DNA of 64,000 nt from Bremia lactucae (lineage: Eukaryota > Oomycota > Peronosporomycetes > Peronosporales > Peronosporaceae). The DNA lies in the NCBI RefSeq assembly GCF_004359215.1, contig NW_027152062.1:960614-1024613 (forward strand), in the 5' to 3' direction. Below the pieces are notes generated by a model. The model searched no databases and was not told the origin of the DNA. It saw only the letters and a program-made list of their open reading frames with translations. A program made the translations under genes and the position numbers. Below, piece after piece: positions 22,191 through 32,900 of the stretch; position 1 is the stretch's first letter; every line of letters starts with the position of its first letter.

Positions 22191-22479
22191 TGATGCATGG
22201 CTCGTACTTTATGAGCCATGGTCATCTAAGAATGACAGCAAATTTGTCATACAAATTTAATACGATGAAAACATCATTCTACTGTTACCCTTTAATGTGT
22301 ATTGGATACCAGCTACTCCTTTCTTTACTGTCACAGATGCTCCTGTTGCTAGGCGCACTTTTATCCTCTTTAAAGGGATATCGAGCTCAATAAATTTGAG
22401 CCGCGATCTTCTGGCGATTTGTGTCGAGCAAAACTATTCGACGCCCCACAAGGACGATCGCTTAGCAGCGGGCAATGTG

Positions 22480-23640
22480 AAGGAGTAAACCTCCCCACAT
22501 AGTTCTCCGACCTTATGGATGCGTAAAGCAACAGGAGGGTGGCGGTTGCACATGCGATCAATAAATTGAACGCTGCAACGGTATCGGTTCAAACGCCGAT
22601 ACCACGAAAAGACGTAATCATAGATGGTATGTCAAAGAGTACTATCCTTTCGTCAGGATCTGATGGATGAGTGGATTATATCAGCTCCTGATGCGTGAAC
22701 AGGATATCCCGTTCACAGCAGTAAGCACCCAAGCAGAATGTTATGGGAATGGCTAGTTATGCCCTACGGGCTTAGTAATGCCCCTGCGACATTCAACAGA
22801 TGTCTAAGAAATCTGTTGAGATCGGTGCGGGATTTCGCACCGAGTTATCTGATGACGTCTTCGTTCATAGCAGAGCCAAAGTCGAACGTTGAAGTAGCAT
22901 ACATTTTGCTTACGCATAAGTGGTATGCAATCTGAAGAAATGTAATATCGACTGCAAGCGAAACACTCCTTCTTGGAGCATCGTGGGTAAACACGGTGAA
23001 CGTCCTGATCCGGAAAAAAACAAGGGGATCGTCGACTGGCCTGTGCCAGTCGATGTAAAGGGGCTTCGAAAGTTCTCGGCTTTCCAGCGTACTTACACAA
23101 GTACTTCCGCAATTATTCCTGAATGACAGTACATCTTTCTTCTTTGTTAAAAAATGCAAAGTGGTCATGGAACGCTGATTGTCAGCGTTCCTTCAAGGAT
23201 ATCAAGCAAAGTTTTATGCAACCGCCAATCCTGGCGATTGCGGACCAAGACAGACCATTTCATGTGGTCTAGAAGGCCAGCAATTTTGCAGTGGGCTGTG
23301 CGTTAATGCAATATGACACAGACGGCGCAGAGCGTGTCGTCTGCTATTAGTCGCGTCAGCTTCAACCAGCTGAAAGCAATTAGTGAGTGCATTACACGGA
23401 GCTCCTTGCCATTTAATATGCACTCGCTAAGTTTAGGGTCTACCTCTTGGGAGATAGTCCGTATATTGTTTATATGGACCATGCGTCCTTACGCACGGCT
23501 GAAACAGTCCACACCCCTCGCGATGAAAGGTGAGATGGTTGTTTTCCTTTGCGGAGTAAAACTTCTCCGTATTATACAAACCAGGACGACTTAATGTCGT
23601 CGCTGATGCCCTTTCGTGCCGGCCCGATTTTTTGCCGGCA
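22480..23640 (+). pseudogene. Gypsy reverse transcriptase and RNase H (frameshifted)
   Basis: Fragments in order: NLPT followed by the fingers region, LNAATVSVQTPIPRKDVII, MLWEWLVMPYGLSNAPATF, LLRSVRDFAPSY (the following F-D-D-V box is broken by a frameshift at about 22848), VGKHGERPDPEKNKGIVDWP and KGLRKF. RNase H follows at 23130-23640 in several frames, ending at DALSCR-like residues before integrase. At least six frame breaks. Confidence 0.8.
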
Positions 23641-25250
23641 GCGCAAACAGCAGTGAAGTTAAGCCCAAGAAGTGTTCCGTCGTCAACAATAGTTGACGAC
23701 GATAGAAAAGCCTATTACGACGATAAGGCTCTTACAGGATTGATAGATCACCTTAGAAAATCATCACAACAAACTTTAAAAGGATTGTCAAAATTGTGTC
23801 GATCTTCAACGGATCGAGACACAACTCGCAATGGTTTGCTGAATTACACAGCCATTGCTGGCGATACACCTCGTGTCGTCATTTCCACCAATTATGATTT
23901 GCGTTATCGCATCATATATGAGTGTCACGACGCACCACTAAGTATGCATCGTGGACGTAAGAAAACTTATCTCAAGATAACCTGCGATGTATACTGGCCA
24001 CACCAGTATGAATTTGTTCGCAAGTACATACGTGCTTGCGAAGATTGTCAACGGGTGAAACTTAGTGCATACCGTGCGCCGTTCCAACCTCTGCCTGTTC
24101 CGGCAGAGTTTTGGCAGTCCGTATCTATGGACTTCGGCTTCGGATTTCCCGAAGACGCCGACAAGAATTATGGTATTCTTGTGTTTGCTGATCGCTTCAG
24201 AAAGATGGTATATCTTGCTGCAATCCCGAGTCGTCTACAGCCAAAGGCTGAGCTCGTGTCTTTGTTGACACGATATTTCGACTCCATGGGTTACCCTGTG
24301 AACTGGTCTCAGATCGAGATCCCAGATTCACGGTAGAGTTTTGGCAAAATAACTTGGAGTACAGTTAAAAATGACATATTTGACCATACTGAAACAGATG
24401 GTCAGACAGAACGTGCAAATCGTATCTTTGAAAGAATACTTCGCGGATACGTCCTATTTTTTCGAGCTGAAGCGATTCTTGTCGATGGTAGAATTTCTCA
24501 TCAACAATTTAGTGCATGCTTCGACAAAGCATACATCGTTTTTCGTGAACGGCTTACGCCATCCACGAAACCCACCTTGTTTGGGAGTAACTCTAATTCA
24601 AGGGAGTAGGACTCGCTCGAGCAAAGTAAAATCTAGCTCTTGTTCATCACGCATTCACTTTACGGTCAATGCGAACAATACAGATGTTGATTCATCAACA
24701 GTGATGTGGCGAAACTCAGTAATAGCGATAAGGCTAATGCTGACTTTGATAACGATGCTGAAAGACAGCTTTGAAAACAATATCATAAGTGAGAGCAATA
24801 ATGCTCTCACTAATGAGGTGTATGACATCTCCGCAGTGCGCACCCGTCACACAGAAGACAAAAAAAAACAAGTCAGCAGGTGAATTCGTACTGGCTAGAG
24901 AAGCAGTGGTCCGATTTGTACAGGATTCCATCGATGATGCGGTGGACCGACAGAAACGGAATTCTGACAAAAGTGGAAGAGCAAACGCTCTTTATTCAAT
25001 GTAAAGGATCTAGTCCTACTATCTACGGTAAACCTACCATAACATGTAGTGACGAATGTGGGCGGTAATTAAATACTGCTTTGATATATCCGCCCGTTTC
25101 ATTAACTCCATCGCCAAGGCAATGCGTACACGATCCAACTGCCTCGTACTATGCGTACGCATCCTACGTTTAAGGTCGGGTGTCTCCGCCCGTACCATCT
25201 GTACGAGGCTTCTTCCGTTTCCAAAGTAAACCGGCACAGTCTAAGGCATC
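23632..25250 (+). pseudogene. Gypsy integrase with C-terminal extension
   Basis: The 234-codon frame 23632-24336 is the longest open pol segment here. It has the zinc module (ECHDAPLSMHRGRKKT with CEDCQRVK), linker QPLPVPAEFWQSVSMDFGF and core YGILVFADRFRKMVYLAAIP. After a stop at 24336 the core continues out of frame (LVEFLINNLVHASTKHTSFF at about 24490). The C-terminal region EAVVRFVQDSIDDAVDRQKR is at 24885-24960, and the chromo-like end HPTFKVGCLRPYHLYEASS at 25155-25215. Confidence 0.85.
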
Positions 25251-25263
25251 GCCAAAGCCTGAT

Positions 25264-25693
25264 TGTAATGAGGCACTACAACTTGTACTGCTTCAGTTGC
25301 GAGTGGTGCCCTACGTTATTTCACGTACACTAGTACGTGCAGAGGAAAACTTCTCTTTAAGATAACTAGCTTAAAAAGGGTAAAATGAAAACTGTATTTA
25401 TATAATTATGTGTCTCTTTTTCTATCTTTGTAAATGCTAACTTCATTATAATCTAATACTAAATATGTAAATGAATTCTTATCTCTATCTTATCTATAAC
25501 TCTCTCTTTGATTACTTCTACAGCTGATTAGTCTGCGAAATAAATAGATGTAATGGTCTATATCTATTTATGGATAAGAATTCTGAATATTACAATATAA
25601 AGTAATATCCTGCAAATATTATCTACCTTTTGGATAATATATGAATTAACAACCTTTAAGTGTTAATTTCATGTAACGATACACCCCGTTACA
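25264..25693 (-). repeat. LTR of Gypsy family B (3' LTR of the 25264-28215 element)
   Basis: About 430 bp, TGTAATGAGGCACTAC to ACACCCCGTTACA. On its right lies GTTAAGGGAGGGGTGA (read on minus), a polypurine tract directly against the LTR. This fixes the element as minus-strand and this LTR as the 3' one. Five other copies are in the window. Confidence 0.9.
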
Positions 25694-25811
25694 TCACCCC
25701 TCCCTTAACAACAATCACTCTGAGTGTCATTGGATGGAGCGGTCGCTATGTGACCACTTTATTTTTAAAACGATGTTGATTGGTCAGATCCATTATTTTA
25801 AATTCCATCGC

Positions 25812-27376
25812 ATGAAGAATCAACTCATGCGGGATGACGATAGTGCTGCGCCTCCGGCTGATGTTTGTGCAGCCGCGGGTGATGCACTGTTACCTCTTGC
25901 GGCAGACGGAAGGTCTGCCGTAGTATCTTCCACTCGCACAACACTAGATGTTGCGAGTGCACGTGCTGATACCACGTGAATACGACCCCTCTTTGGAGGT
26001 CGATTACGAATGCGAGTCGGACGAAATTGCCAACTCGGGGAGAATGTAACAGTCGCCTGATAGACGTGAGGCGGCTGACTATGAGCCTTCGAATGAGAGG
26101 GCTCATTCTGATAGACGAGTTAGTAGTCTATTTGGATCCGACGATGAGGATGATCCCTCATCGCCCGTTCCGTCTCCCGTACGGTCACCTGCACGTGTTT
26201 ATGTGCAAGGTGATGCCGATGGCGTAAGCCATCGTAAGAAAAGTTCTTGTGGTACCCCTACTTCAGTGGGTACCACTAAGGGGAGGGAAGACAGTAAAAT
26301 CTCTCATCTCGCTCCTGAAAAGAAGCCGTGGCTTTTGTCAGAATGGCTAATCAATAGCTTGTTTGGAATAACTACTCCTCACGATAAATAATCTTTATTT
26401 ATTGCGACAAAGCTACATGGCCTTGATCCCAGCGCGAAGAAATTTCGCGCTGAGGAAGACTTTTATCTCGATGCTTTTCTTAAGCATCGATGGTTTAGTG
26501 GCAACAATAAGCGAGATAAAGTCTCGCTTATGCAAGCCTGGAGCGCGTTCATTCGCAATGTCAAAGACATTGGACGCGAAGCCTGGCTTCAAAAACGAGA
26601 ATTCGCGTTAAGTTTGAGAAACGAACTCCAACCGGTGCAAAGTATAAATTGCATCGGGTGTCACGTGAGGTTGGGCTTCCATGCCTCACGTGGGGTGATC
26701 CCTGTCCGTGTTGTGCAGACAACTCGAAGAGGGTAAAAGGGATGTATATTCCCTTTCTTCGCCCTGGGGGCTCGCATCTTTATTGTGGTGCGTGATGCGA
26801 TTGACGTTTTGCAATCGATTTACAAGCACCAGGATTGCGTGTTTTCCGATATGCCTTCCGAACCATCGGATGGGTCTTGTCATACTGACGGACGAGGCCC
26901 TCAACGTCAGCAACCAGCTGGGAACGAGGCTCCCAGCTGTCATGTGAAGGTGGATAACCACGCCAGCGAACAAGATAACTCGTTCGCTGCCCCTTCACAT
27001 CACGGTGGTTCTGGATACGTTCCACAAGGAAACGTTGATCACCGTGGGAATCCACCAATGGTTGTGGTGGAGGAGGAAAAATTAGATCCGAACCGTATGT
27101 CGGATCAAATGTCGAGGATCGACAAAATCGATCACTTCCTCCATGATTTCGAGGAGGGACTTGAGCACAAGAGCGGCAAGCGTCGCTCGTTTGAGCAGAC
27201 GGTGCAGGCTCACCATATCGAGCGGTCGGAAGACCGTTCGAAGAGTGCGTACTCCATTTGTACGAACGGAAATATCATGCTGTTAACGATGAGCTTTCGT
27301 CAGCCCATCGTAGTTTCGAGGAATTCGAAACCGGCATGCGAAACTTCAGGTTCAACATGAGAATCTGGTTCGCGAT
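25812..27376 (+). pseudogene. Antisense ORF of Gypsy family B, copy 1 (function unknown)
   Basis: An open frame on the strand opposite to the element's gag-pol, beginning 118 bp inside the 3' LTR. Start MKNQLMRDDDSAAPPA; frameshift at about 25975; acidic Ser/Pro-rich block SSLFGSDDEDDPSSPVPSP (26128-26190); KKPWLLSEWL; stop at 26389; FIATKLHGLDPSAKKF; LMQAWSAFIRNVKDIGREAW; the motif VSREVGLPCLTWGDPCPCC (26661-26717) after another frameshift; LQSIYKHQDCVFSDM; a charged helical C-terminus (FEQTVQAHHIERSEDRSK). It is cut by the gap. The same order is seen in copies at 39796-40441, 37440-38440 and 49640-51352. No known family is recognised. It is not gag, which is present separately on the other strand. 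Confidence 0.65.
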
Positions 27377-27476
27377 NNNNNNNNNNNNNNNNNNNNNNNN
27401 NNNNNNNNNNNNNNNNNNNNNNNNNNNNNNNNNNNNNNNNNNNNNNNNNNNNNNNNNNNNNNNNNNNNNNNNNNNN
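27377..27476. other. Assembly gap (100 N)
   Basis: Exactly 100 N, a conventional unknown-size gap, in the interior of a family B element. Confidence 0.99.
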
Positions 27477-27764
27477 AGCCTTGCTGATTCAGCAAGGCTA
27501 CCTTCTCCTTCATCTCGTCAAGTTCATGTTGTATGAACTTGGCGATGGCTGAATGGAGGGCATCTCTGTACAAATTGGACAGCATTGCCAAGATTGCATC
27601 GTTCCCTACGGTCGAACTCATTCGTTCGACCACACTCCTTTCTATGCCACTTAGAAAGAAGTAGCTTTCATGGGAAACGTGATGCGTATTCCCACTATCA
27701 TCTAACATGTCCATGTTAGATGAAGGAAATGTGGTCCTTGGACGGACTGCAAAGTGCAACCAGG
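27477..27764 (-). pseudogene. Gypsy family B gag N-terminus and leader
   Basis: The minus frame shows NMDMLDDSGNTHHVSHESYF, IERSVVERMSSTVGNDAIL and a helical stretch HELDEMKEKVALLNQQG. The same sequence precedes the LTR at 43568-43854. It is the N-terminal, probably coiled-coil, part of gag between the primer-binding site and the capsid. Confidence 0.75.
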
Positions 27765-28215
27765 TGTAACGGGGCACTACGACCTGTACTGCTTCAGTTC
27801 AAGTCCACTTCGCACTGCTTCAGTTGCGAGTGGTGCCTTACGTTATCTCACGCACACTAGTACGTGCTGAGGAAGGCTTCTCTTTAAGGTAACTAGCTTA
27901 AAGAGGGTAAAATGAAAACTGTATTAATATAATTAAGTATCTCTTCTTTCTATCTGTTAACTCTAACTTAATTATAAACTAATACTAAACATGCAATTGA
28001 AATCTTATCTTATCTTATCTGTCTCACTCTTTTCTTTACATCTACAGTTGATTAGTCTGCGGATAAATAGATATAATGGCCTATACTTATTTATGATAAG
28101 AATTCTGAACATTACTATTTAAAGTAATATCCTCCAAATATTATCTACCTTTTAGATAATACATTTATTAACAACCTTTTAGTGTTAATTTCATGTAACG
28201 ATACACCCCGTTACA
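27765..28215 (-). repeat. LTR of Gypsy family B (5' LTR)
   Basis: 451 bp, TGTAACGGGGCACTAC to ACACCCCGTTACA. The primer-binding site of the minus-strand element (…GCAACCAGG, read TGGTTGC on minus) abuts its left end. Confidence 0.9.
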
Positions 28216-28427
28216 GAGGTTATCTACAAGGCCACGTGACATGGTCACTATAAAAATAGGTTGAACAAAAGGTTGCCAGTATTGAAATTATCTATTGCGG
28301 TGTTTGCTTAAATAGCATTGGCATGGGTATTTAGAGCTCAAGAAGCTTCACAGAACTATACCCCTAAGACTGTTCTTGACACTTTAATTGCATTACCTCG
28401 GAAATCGAACCGCAATGCAACGCAAGC

Positions 28428-29165
28428 TTAAGTCATGGAGTCAATTAGCGCACTGCGCATCGTTGAGGCAATGCTTGAAGGGTGAGCGTTCTGAAGCTTA
28501 AAAATACTTTCGACCACAGAAATCTCAGTTGACGTCGTGTCCAGGCCGCAAAATGCTGTCCAATCATTAACCACAAGTCCGGCACCAATGACATCACTAC
28601 CACGATTTACCGTACCAGCCACAACGGGCACCTGCAATAAAGAGCTAAGTTCCTCTTGGTCCTCCACACTGGTACGCGGATGCACAAGGCAGCCTTGATT
28701 CGACAAGGCGCTATAGCTGCCTACGAGCGCGTTGCCCGCCACCGTCTGGCGAAATACCTCGACGCCAAGGGTGTCAGCCACAATTTCTTCCGTTTCACGA
28801 TCCAGATCGGTGTGCACAAGCGCAACATGGTCGTTCGTAGCAATGCAGTTGCCCAAAGCCGAAAGTCGCTCCTCCACACGTTGTACTACGACGGTATCAG
28901 GCAAGGCATTGCGAATATGCTGCATCTCTTGGTCCGTAGTAGTACTCGGCAAAAGCAAACCGCGCTTGTTGCCTACAGCCACGCGGCCCACAAAGCGGCA
29001 GCCGGCGATGCTGGCGTGCACAACGGGAATGTGCTCAGCCAGCTCGGACTCGAACGTGCTGTAAAAGTTTTCGCTGCCGCCCACACACACAAGACAGTAT
29101 GAGTTCGTGAGTTTAGAGAAAACACCAATCTCATTGCTATTTTCAAATTGGCAACGGGTTGCCAT
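28428..29165 (-). CDS. eIF6: Eukaryotic translation initiation factor 6 (ribosome anti-association factor)
   Basis: 245 residues, one exon, the usual eIF6/TIF6 length. eIF6 binds the 60S subunit at the L23/L24/sarcin-ricin site, is needed for 60S biogenesis in the nucleolus, and blocks premature joining to 40S. The sequence carries the internal repeats of the pentein fold: [93 protein letters not shown]. The start is an ATG at 29165, with [14 protein letters not shown] typical of eukaryotic eIF6. It lies 800 bp from the 3' end of the myosin gene, on the same strand. A Gypsy LTR ends 213 bp beyond its stop. Confidence 0.97.
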   Translation of the reverse strand: MATRCQFENSNEIGVFSKLTNSYCLVCVGGSENFYSTFESELAEHIPVVHASIAGCRFVGRVAVGNKRGLLLPSTTTDQEMQHIRNALPDTVVVQRVEERLSALGNCIATNDHVALVHTDLDRETEEIVADTLGVEVFRQTVAGNALVGSYSALSNQGCLVHPRTSVEDQEELSSLLQVPVVAGTVNRGSDVIGAGLVVNDWTAFCGLDTTSTEISVVESIFKLQNAHPSSIASTMRSALIDSMT

Positions 29166-29964
29166 GACTGTGAGCGAATCGGTTACGGGCGAGGTAGAAA
29201 CTGCTTTCTGTCTGATGAAGTTCTTATTTATAAATGGTAACCTGCGCGTCCTATAAATGTTACTTCATAAATCGCACTTTATGGATGAGCCAGAAAGATT
29301 GCGCTGCGAACAGTCCTCGATAACAAAGGCCACGAAGTTTTAATCTAATATTGCTTATACTCCATCCGAAATTCGGTGCAAATATTTCATTAAAACGATA
29401 ACGGGAACGAAAGTTTTACATATCTTAAAGACGGCTATGAAGTCCTACGCTGATGCGTGGACATGATGATATCACAAGTAAAATTGCGCGCATGACAATG
29501 GCCAACCTTGCCAATTATTGTCTTCTGACTTTTCCGGAGCAAAAATTATTTTGCACTGGAGAGGCGTTATCGCTCAAATATCGGTTACAGTTCACTTGAG
29601 TACAAAACTGCTGACAAAGCTGCAGCCGATTGATTTGGCAAATGAGCTTTCGTAGATTGTTGTGGGTCTAACAGCGCTACTTGATGTGCCAAAGCTACTT
29701 CGTTCGACCTTACAATTGCAGGTTTCACTCCAAAGTAAGGATATTTGCTTTATTTACTGACGTAGTTCAAATTGTTTGAATGTGGCAACATTTCCGACGC
29801 AGCACAAAAGCTGTCGTCTAAAATCCCAACTGAACAAACGTGACTTGCCAGTGCGGTCACAAGACTACAAGCTAATCAAATATTAAATGGATTGTTTTTG
29901 TCAATTAAAACAACCTTTTAATATTTTCATTACGTTTCAGTAGAGCTACGTCCGTAGATTGAAA
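29166..29964. other. Intergenic between eIF6 and myosin
   Basis: About 800 bp, moderately AT-rich, no frame with a domain. It should contain the eIF6 promoter (near 29165) and the 3' end of the myosin transcript. Confidence 0.5.
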
Positions 29965-32900
29965 TTAGGTACCACGACGGCGCGCAAGAATCGCAGCCAA
30001 CTCGTCACCAACTCCTCCGCGTGCCGAACTGTCTTTCACATTTTCGCCAAATTTTCGAGCGGATCCCATCAAAGCCTTTGCTGACTTTTTCTTCGATGTC
30101 ACAGCATGCTTTCGAGCTTCCTTTTCAGCAAGCTTTTTGGCTTTTTTTTCGGCAACACGGCGATTTCGCTCCGCTTCACGTTCGTAGCTACGTTGCTCTT
30201 GACGCTGAGCACGAATTGCTAGCTCCTCCTCGCGCTGCAATTCCAGTTTCTTGCGACGGGCCTTCTCTCGTTTCCGACGCTTACGAATGTACTCATCGGG
30301 CACACCAGGCGCCACATTAATCTGCATTGTAGATAGATCCCCGGTTATTTTGTCATGGCCACACGATACAAATTGAATCTGTTGTTGTGGTGTTCTCGAA
30401 AGCCCAGCACAAGTTGCTTGGCGCAACCGGACGGAGTCGTTAAAAGTTATCGGTGTCACGATGCTAGCCAACGAGCGAATTGCGTCAACAAGCGTCACCG
30501 CAATTTCCGTTTTTTTCTCCGATGAAAGTAGCTGGTCTTCAGGCATTTCGGTCGACATGAGTCCAATAACTTTGTCGTACACGCGCACTGGTGTGTAAAA
30601 CCCCAGATCAGGGACGACCTCCAGTTGCTTACAAACGTCGTTACAGTAAAGTTTACCTGTAAACCGACAGTGGTGTCTGCGATTAAATAGCCCAAACTTC
30701 TTGCCAGTTGCTAAGCAAACCATGGTTGACTTATTGTCCATCCAATTGCTCTTGTCTGGCTCGGGAAGAAGCGGTTCTTGATGCACCTTCAAAATAAAGT
30801 ACGGGTCTGCCAATGTGCTCATCACAATTTCCTGGATGGCAGTCAATCGTAAACGTCGACGAAGGTAAACGAGTGGTGGTACCCACGAGCTTTTAGGATC
30901 AATCAATGGCTGCCACGTCCGCTTTTCCATCAAATACAAATAATGGTCCGTGATGATAAAAATCCGTTCTACCTCTACTGCTGGAGACCCGTCTGGTGAG
31001 ACTCCAGCTATTGAACAGATTTTCTTTATCGTATCCATAAAAACAATCTTTTCAGAATCACAATAATACTGTATAATTCCCATTACTGCTTCTCGGAGTG
31101 CACTGTCACGTAGATAATCTCCATCAAATGGACGGTAAATACTTACGCACTGCCTTTGCTTGTTGTTCGACGTGTAGAGTTTCGTAATGTCGTGACTTAA
31201 TTGCAGCAAATGTCGTCGGCCAAAGTATTTTTTCCATGCCTTTTGAATGCGCATCACAAATGAACCCAGCTTTCTCTCTCGAAGCTTTTCAAGCTCAAAA
31301 AATGTTTCAGGCGTTTGTATAAAAACCATTGATTTTCCAAGCTGAACCTCGGTCTCAAGCTGCGGGAGCGACTTTGAGGCAGCCCGCAACACTGCCTGCG
31401 TGCCTTTCTTGTCAGACCCACGAAACTCGGGGTACGTCTCTTTGCTTAAGAGCCGAAATCGATCAATAAAACGTCCATAGTCGCCACGATAAGCGTAGCC
31501 GGCACGACGGACCTTCACATTTTCAAGAAGACCTAAGTATTTAATCTGATGAATTACGCGGCGGTCATCCAGTTTGTTCGGCTGTTTCTGGTCATTCGAT
31601 TTGATGCACCGCACGTAGTGAGGGGTGCAGTCCATCAGTGCAGTTACAAGTGCTTCGCACTGTGAACGAATTTTGTATCCTGCCGTATTAGCCATGCGCT
31701 TATCATTTAAATCGATTTCTTCCGGGAAAACGTAGAGCATCAATTTATTCGACGTCTCGCTGATGATGAGAGCAATATCCTTGCTCAAGTGGTCCTTATT
31801 TGCATCTCCAAACCCATCGATACTGTATTGTACGTCGCCAGCGTAGTGTTTAATCTCGAATGTTTTGCCACGCTTCGAAAAATGGGGGTGTGACCCATGT
31901 ATACCAGACACCTTTTCCAAAAAATTCGCATCGACACTTCCTCCTTGACGGGAATGCATCGTTTTGATCGTGTCGTCCAGAATAAGAAAAATACCAGACG
32001 TCGGTCGTCTTGCCTCAATCAAATCGCACACGACCTTATTATTAAAAAACGGAATCGGGGCCCATTCAATCCCTTCGCGTGCATACTCTTCCTGTTCGCT
32101 CTTAAGCGTTAGCTCGATAAAAATTTGCTGCAGCTTTTCGTTCACATAATTAATGCAAAACTGCTCAAATCCGTTCTTGTCGAAAACTTCAAACCCATAA
32201 ATATCCAAGATCCCAATTTTCGTCATGTCATCAATTTCCAAATTTTCGCCGTGCTTTTCCGCCTTCTTTTCAACATCCAAAGCATTGTTTATGCGCTCGA
32301 CCAAAAAGTCGAAAAGTCGGTCATAGACCGTCTTTGCAATCGAGTCGCGTTGCGCTTTGGCTTGGCTTGTATTCTGTGGCACCTCGTATGATTCAATCTT
32401 GCCTCCAGGTGCCATCGTCTGAAGTAATTTGTAGCAAAGTGCATGCTCCAAACGCGCGGCGTCAAGTCCCAGTAGATCACAGGCAATCTGCAAACTCTGA
32501 CGGTCGCAAACAGACGATCCTTCTGCATCACCAACTGTCTCAGGCTGGAAATTTACATTGCCAATGTGCAACACTGCCGCGAGTGTCTGGATTACAAGTT
32601 CAATCTGTTTGCGTTTGATTCCCACATGCTGCATCGCCGTCATCGTCTCGTCAAACTCCTGAGCATCGTTCACATCGTCAACATCGTAGCAGCCACTGGC
32701 TTTGAGGTACTGATAGTTCTCACGTCCACCTCGATCCAAGTGAAGTTTTTGTTTGGCTGCAGGCGGCAAGCCGGCGAGTACTTGGTAGAAAATATGAAAA
32801 TTGCGCTCCCCCTTGCCTGGCTTGACAACCCGCGACTTTTCTAGCAAGTAGTTAGTCACCTTTCCTCCTTGTGGGCGCCCGGCCGAGTCAAATAACAGCT

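Larger units (their letters stand above)
22280..25263 (+). mobile_element. Ty3/Gypsy plus-strand pol region (3' half of an element)
   Basis: Contains, in order on plus, the protease end and RT (22480-23130), RNase H (23130-23640), integrase (23632-24336) and its C-terminal chromo-like part (24371-25250). The 3' end is cut by the LTR at 25264, at a point where the homologous copy at 49720 continues. This is therefore an element disrupted by a later family B insertion. Confidence 0.85.
25264..28215 (-). mobile_element. Ty3/Gypsy family B element, LTR to LTR, with assembly gap
   Basis: The 3' LTR (25264-25693) has a polypurine tract, and the 5' LTR (27765-28215) has a primer-binding site (TGGTAGC... 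read on minus). Between them are an antisense open frame (25812-27376), a 100-N gap, and the gag N-terminus (27764-27477). All of protease-RT-integrase is missing or lies in the gap. No matching target duplication flanks it. Confidence 0.8.

Noticed and set aside
28656..29102. Two long plus frames opposite eIF6
   Set aside because: Shadows of the eIF6 coding sequence, which has clear family blocks on minus.
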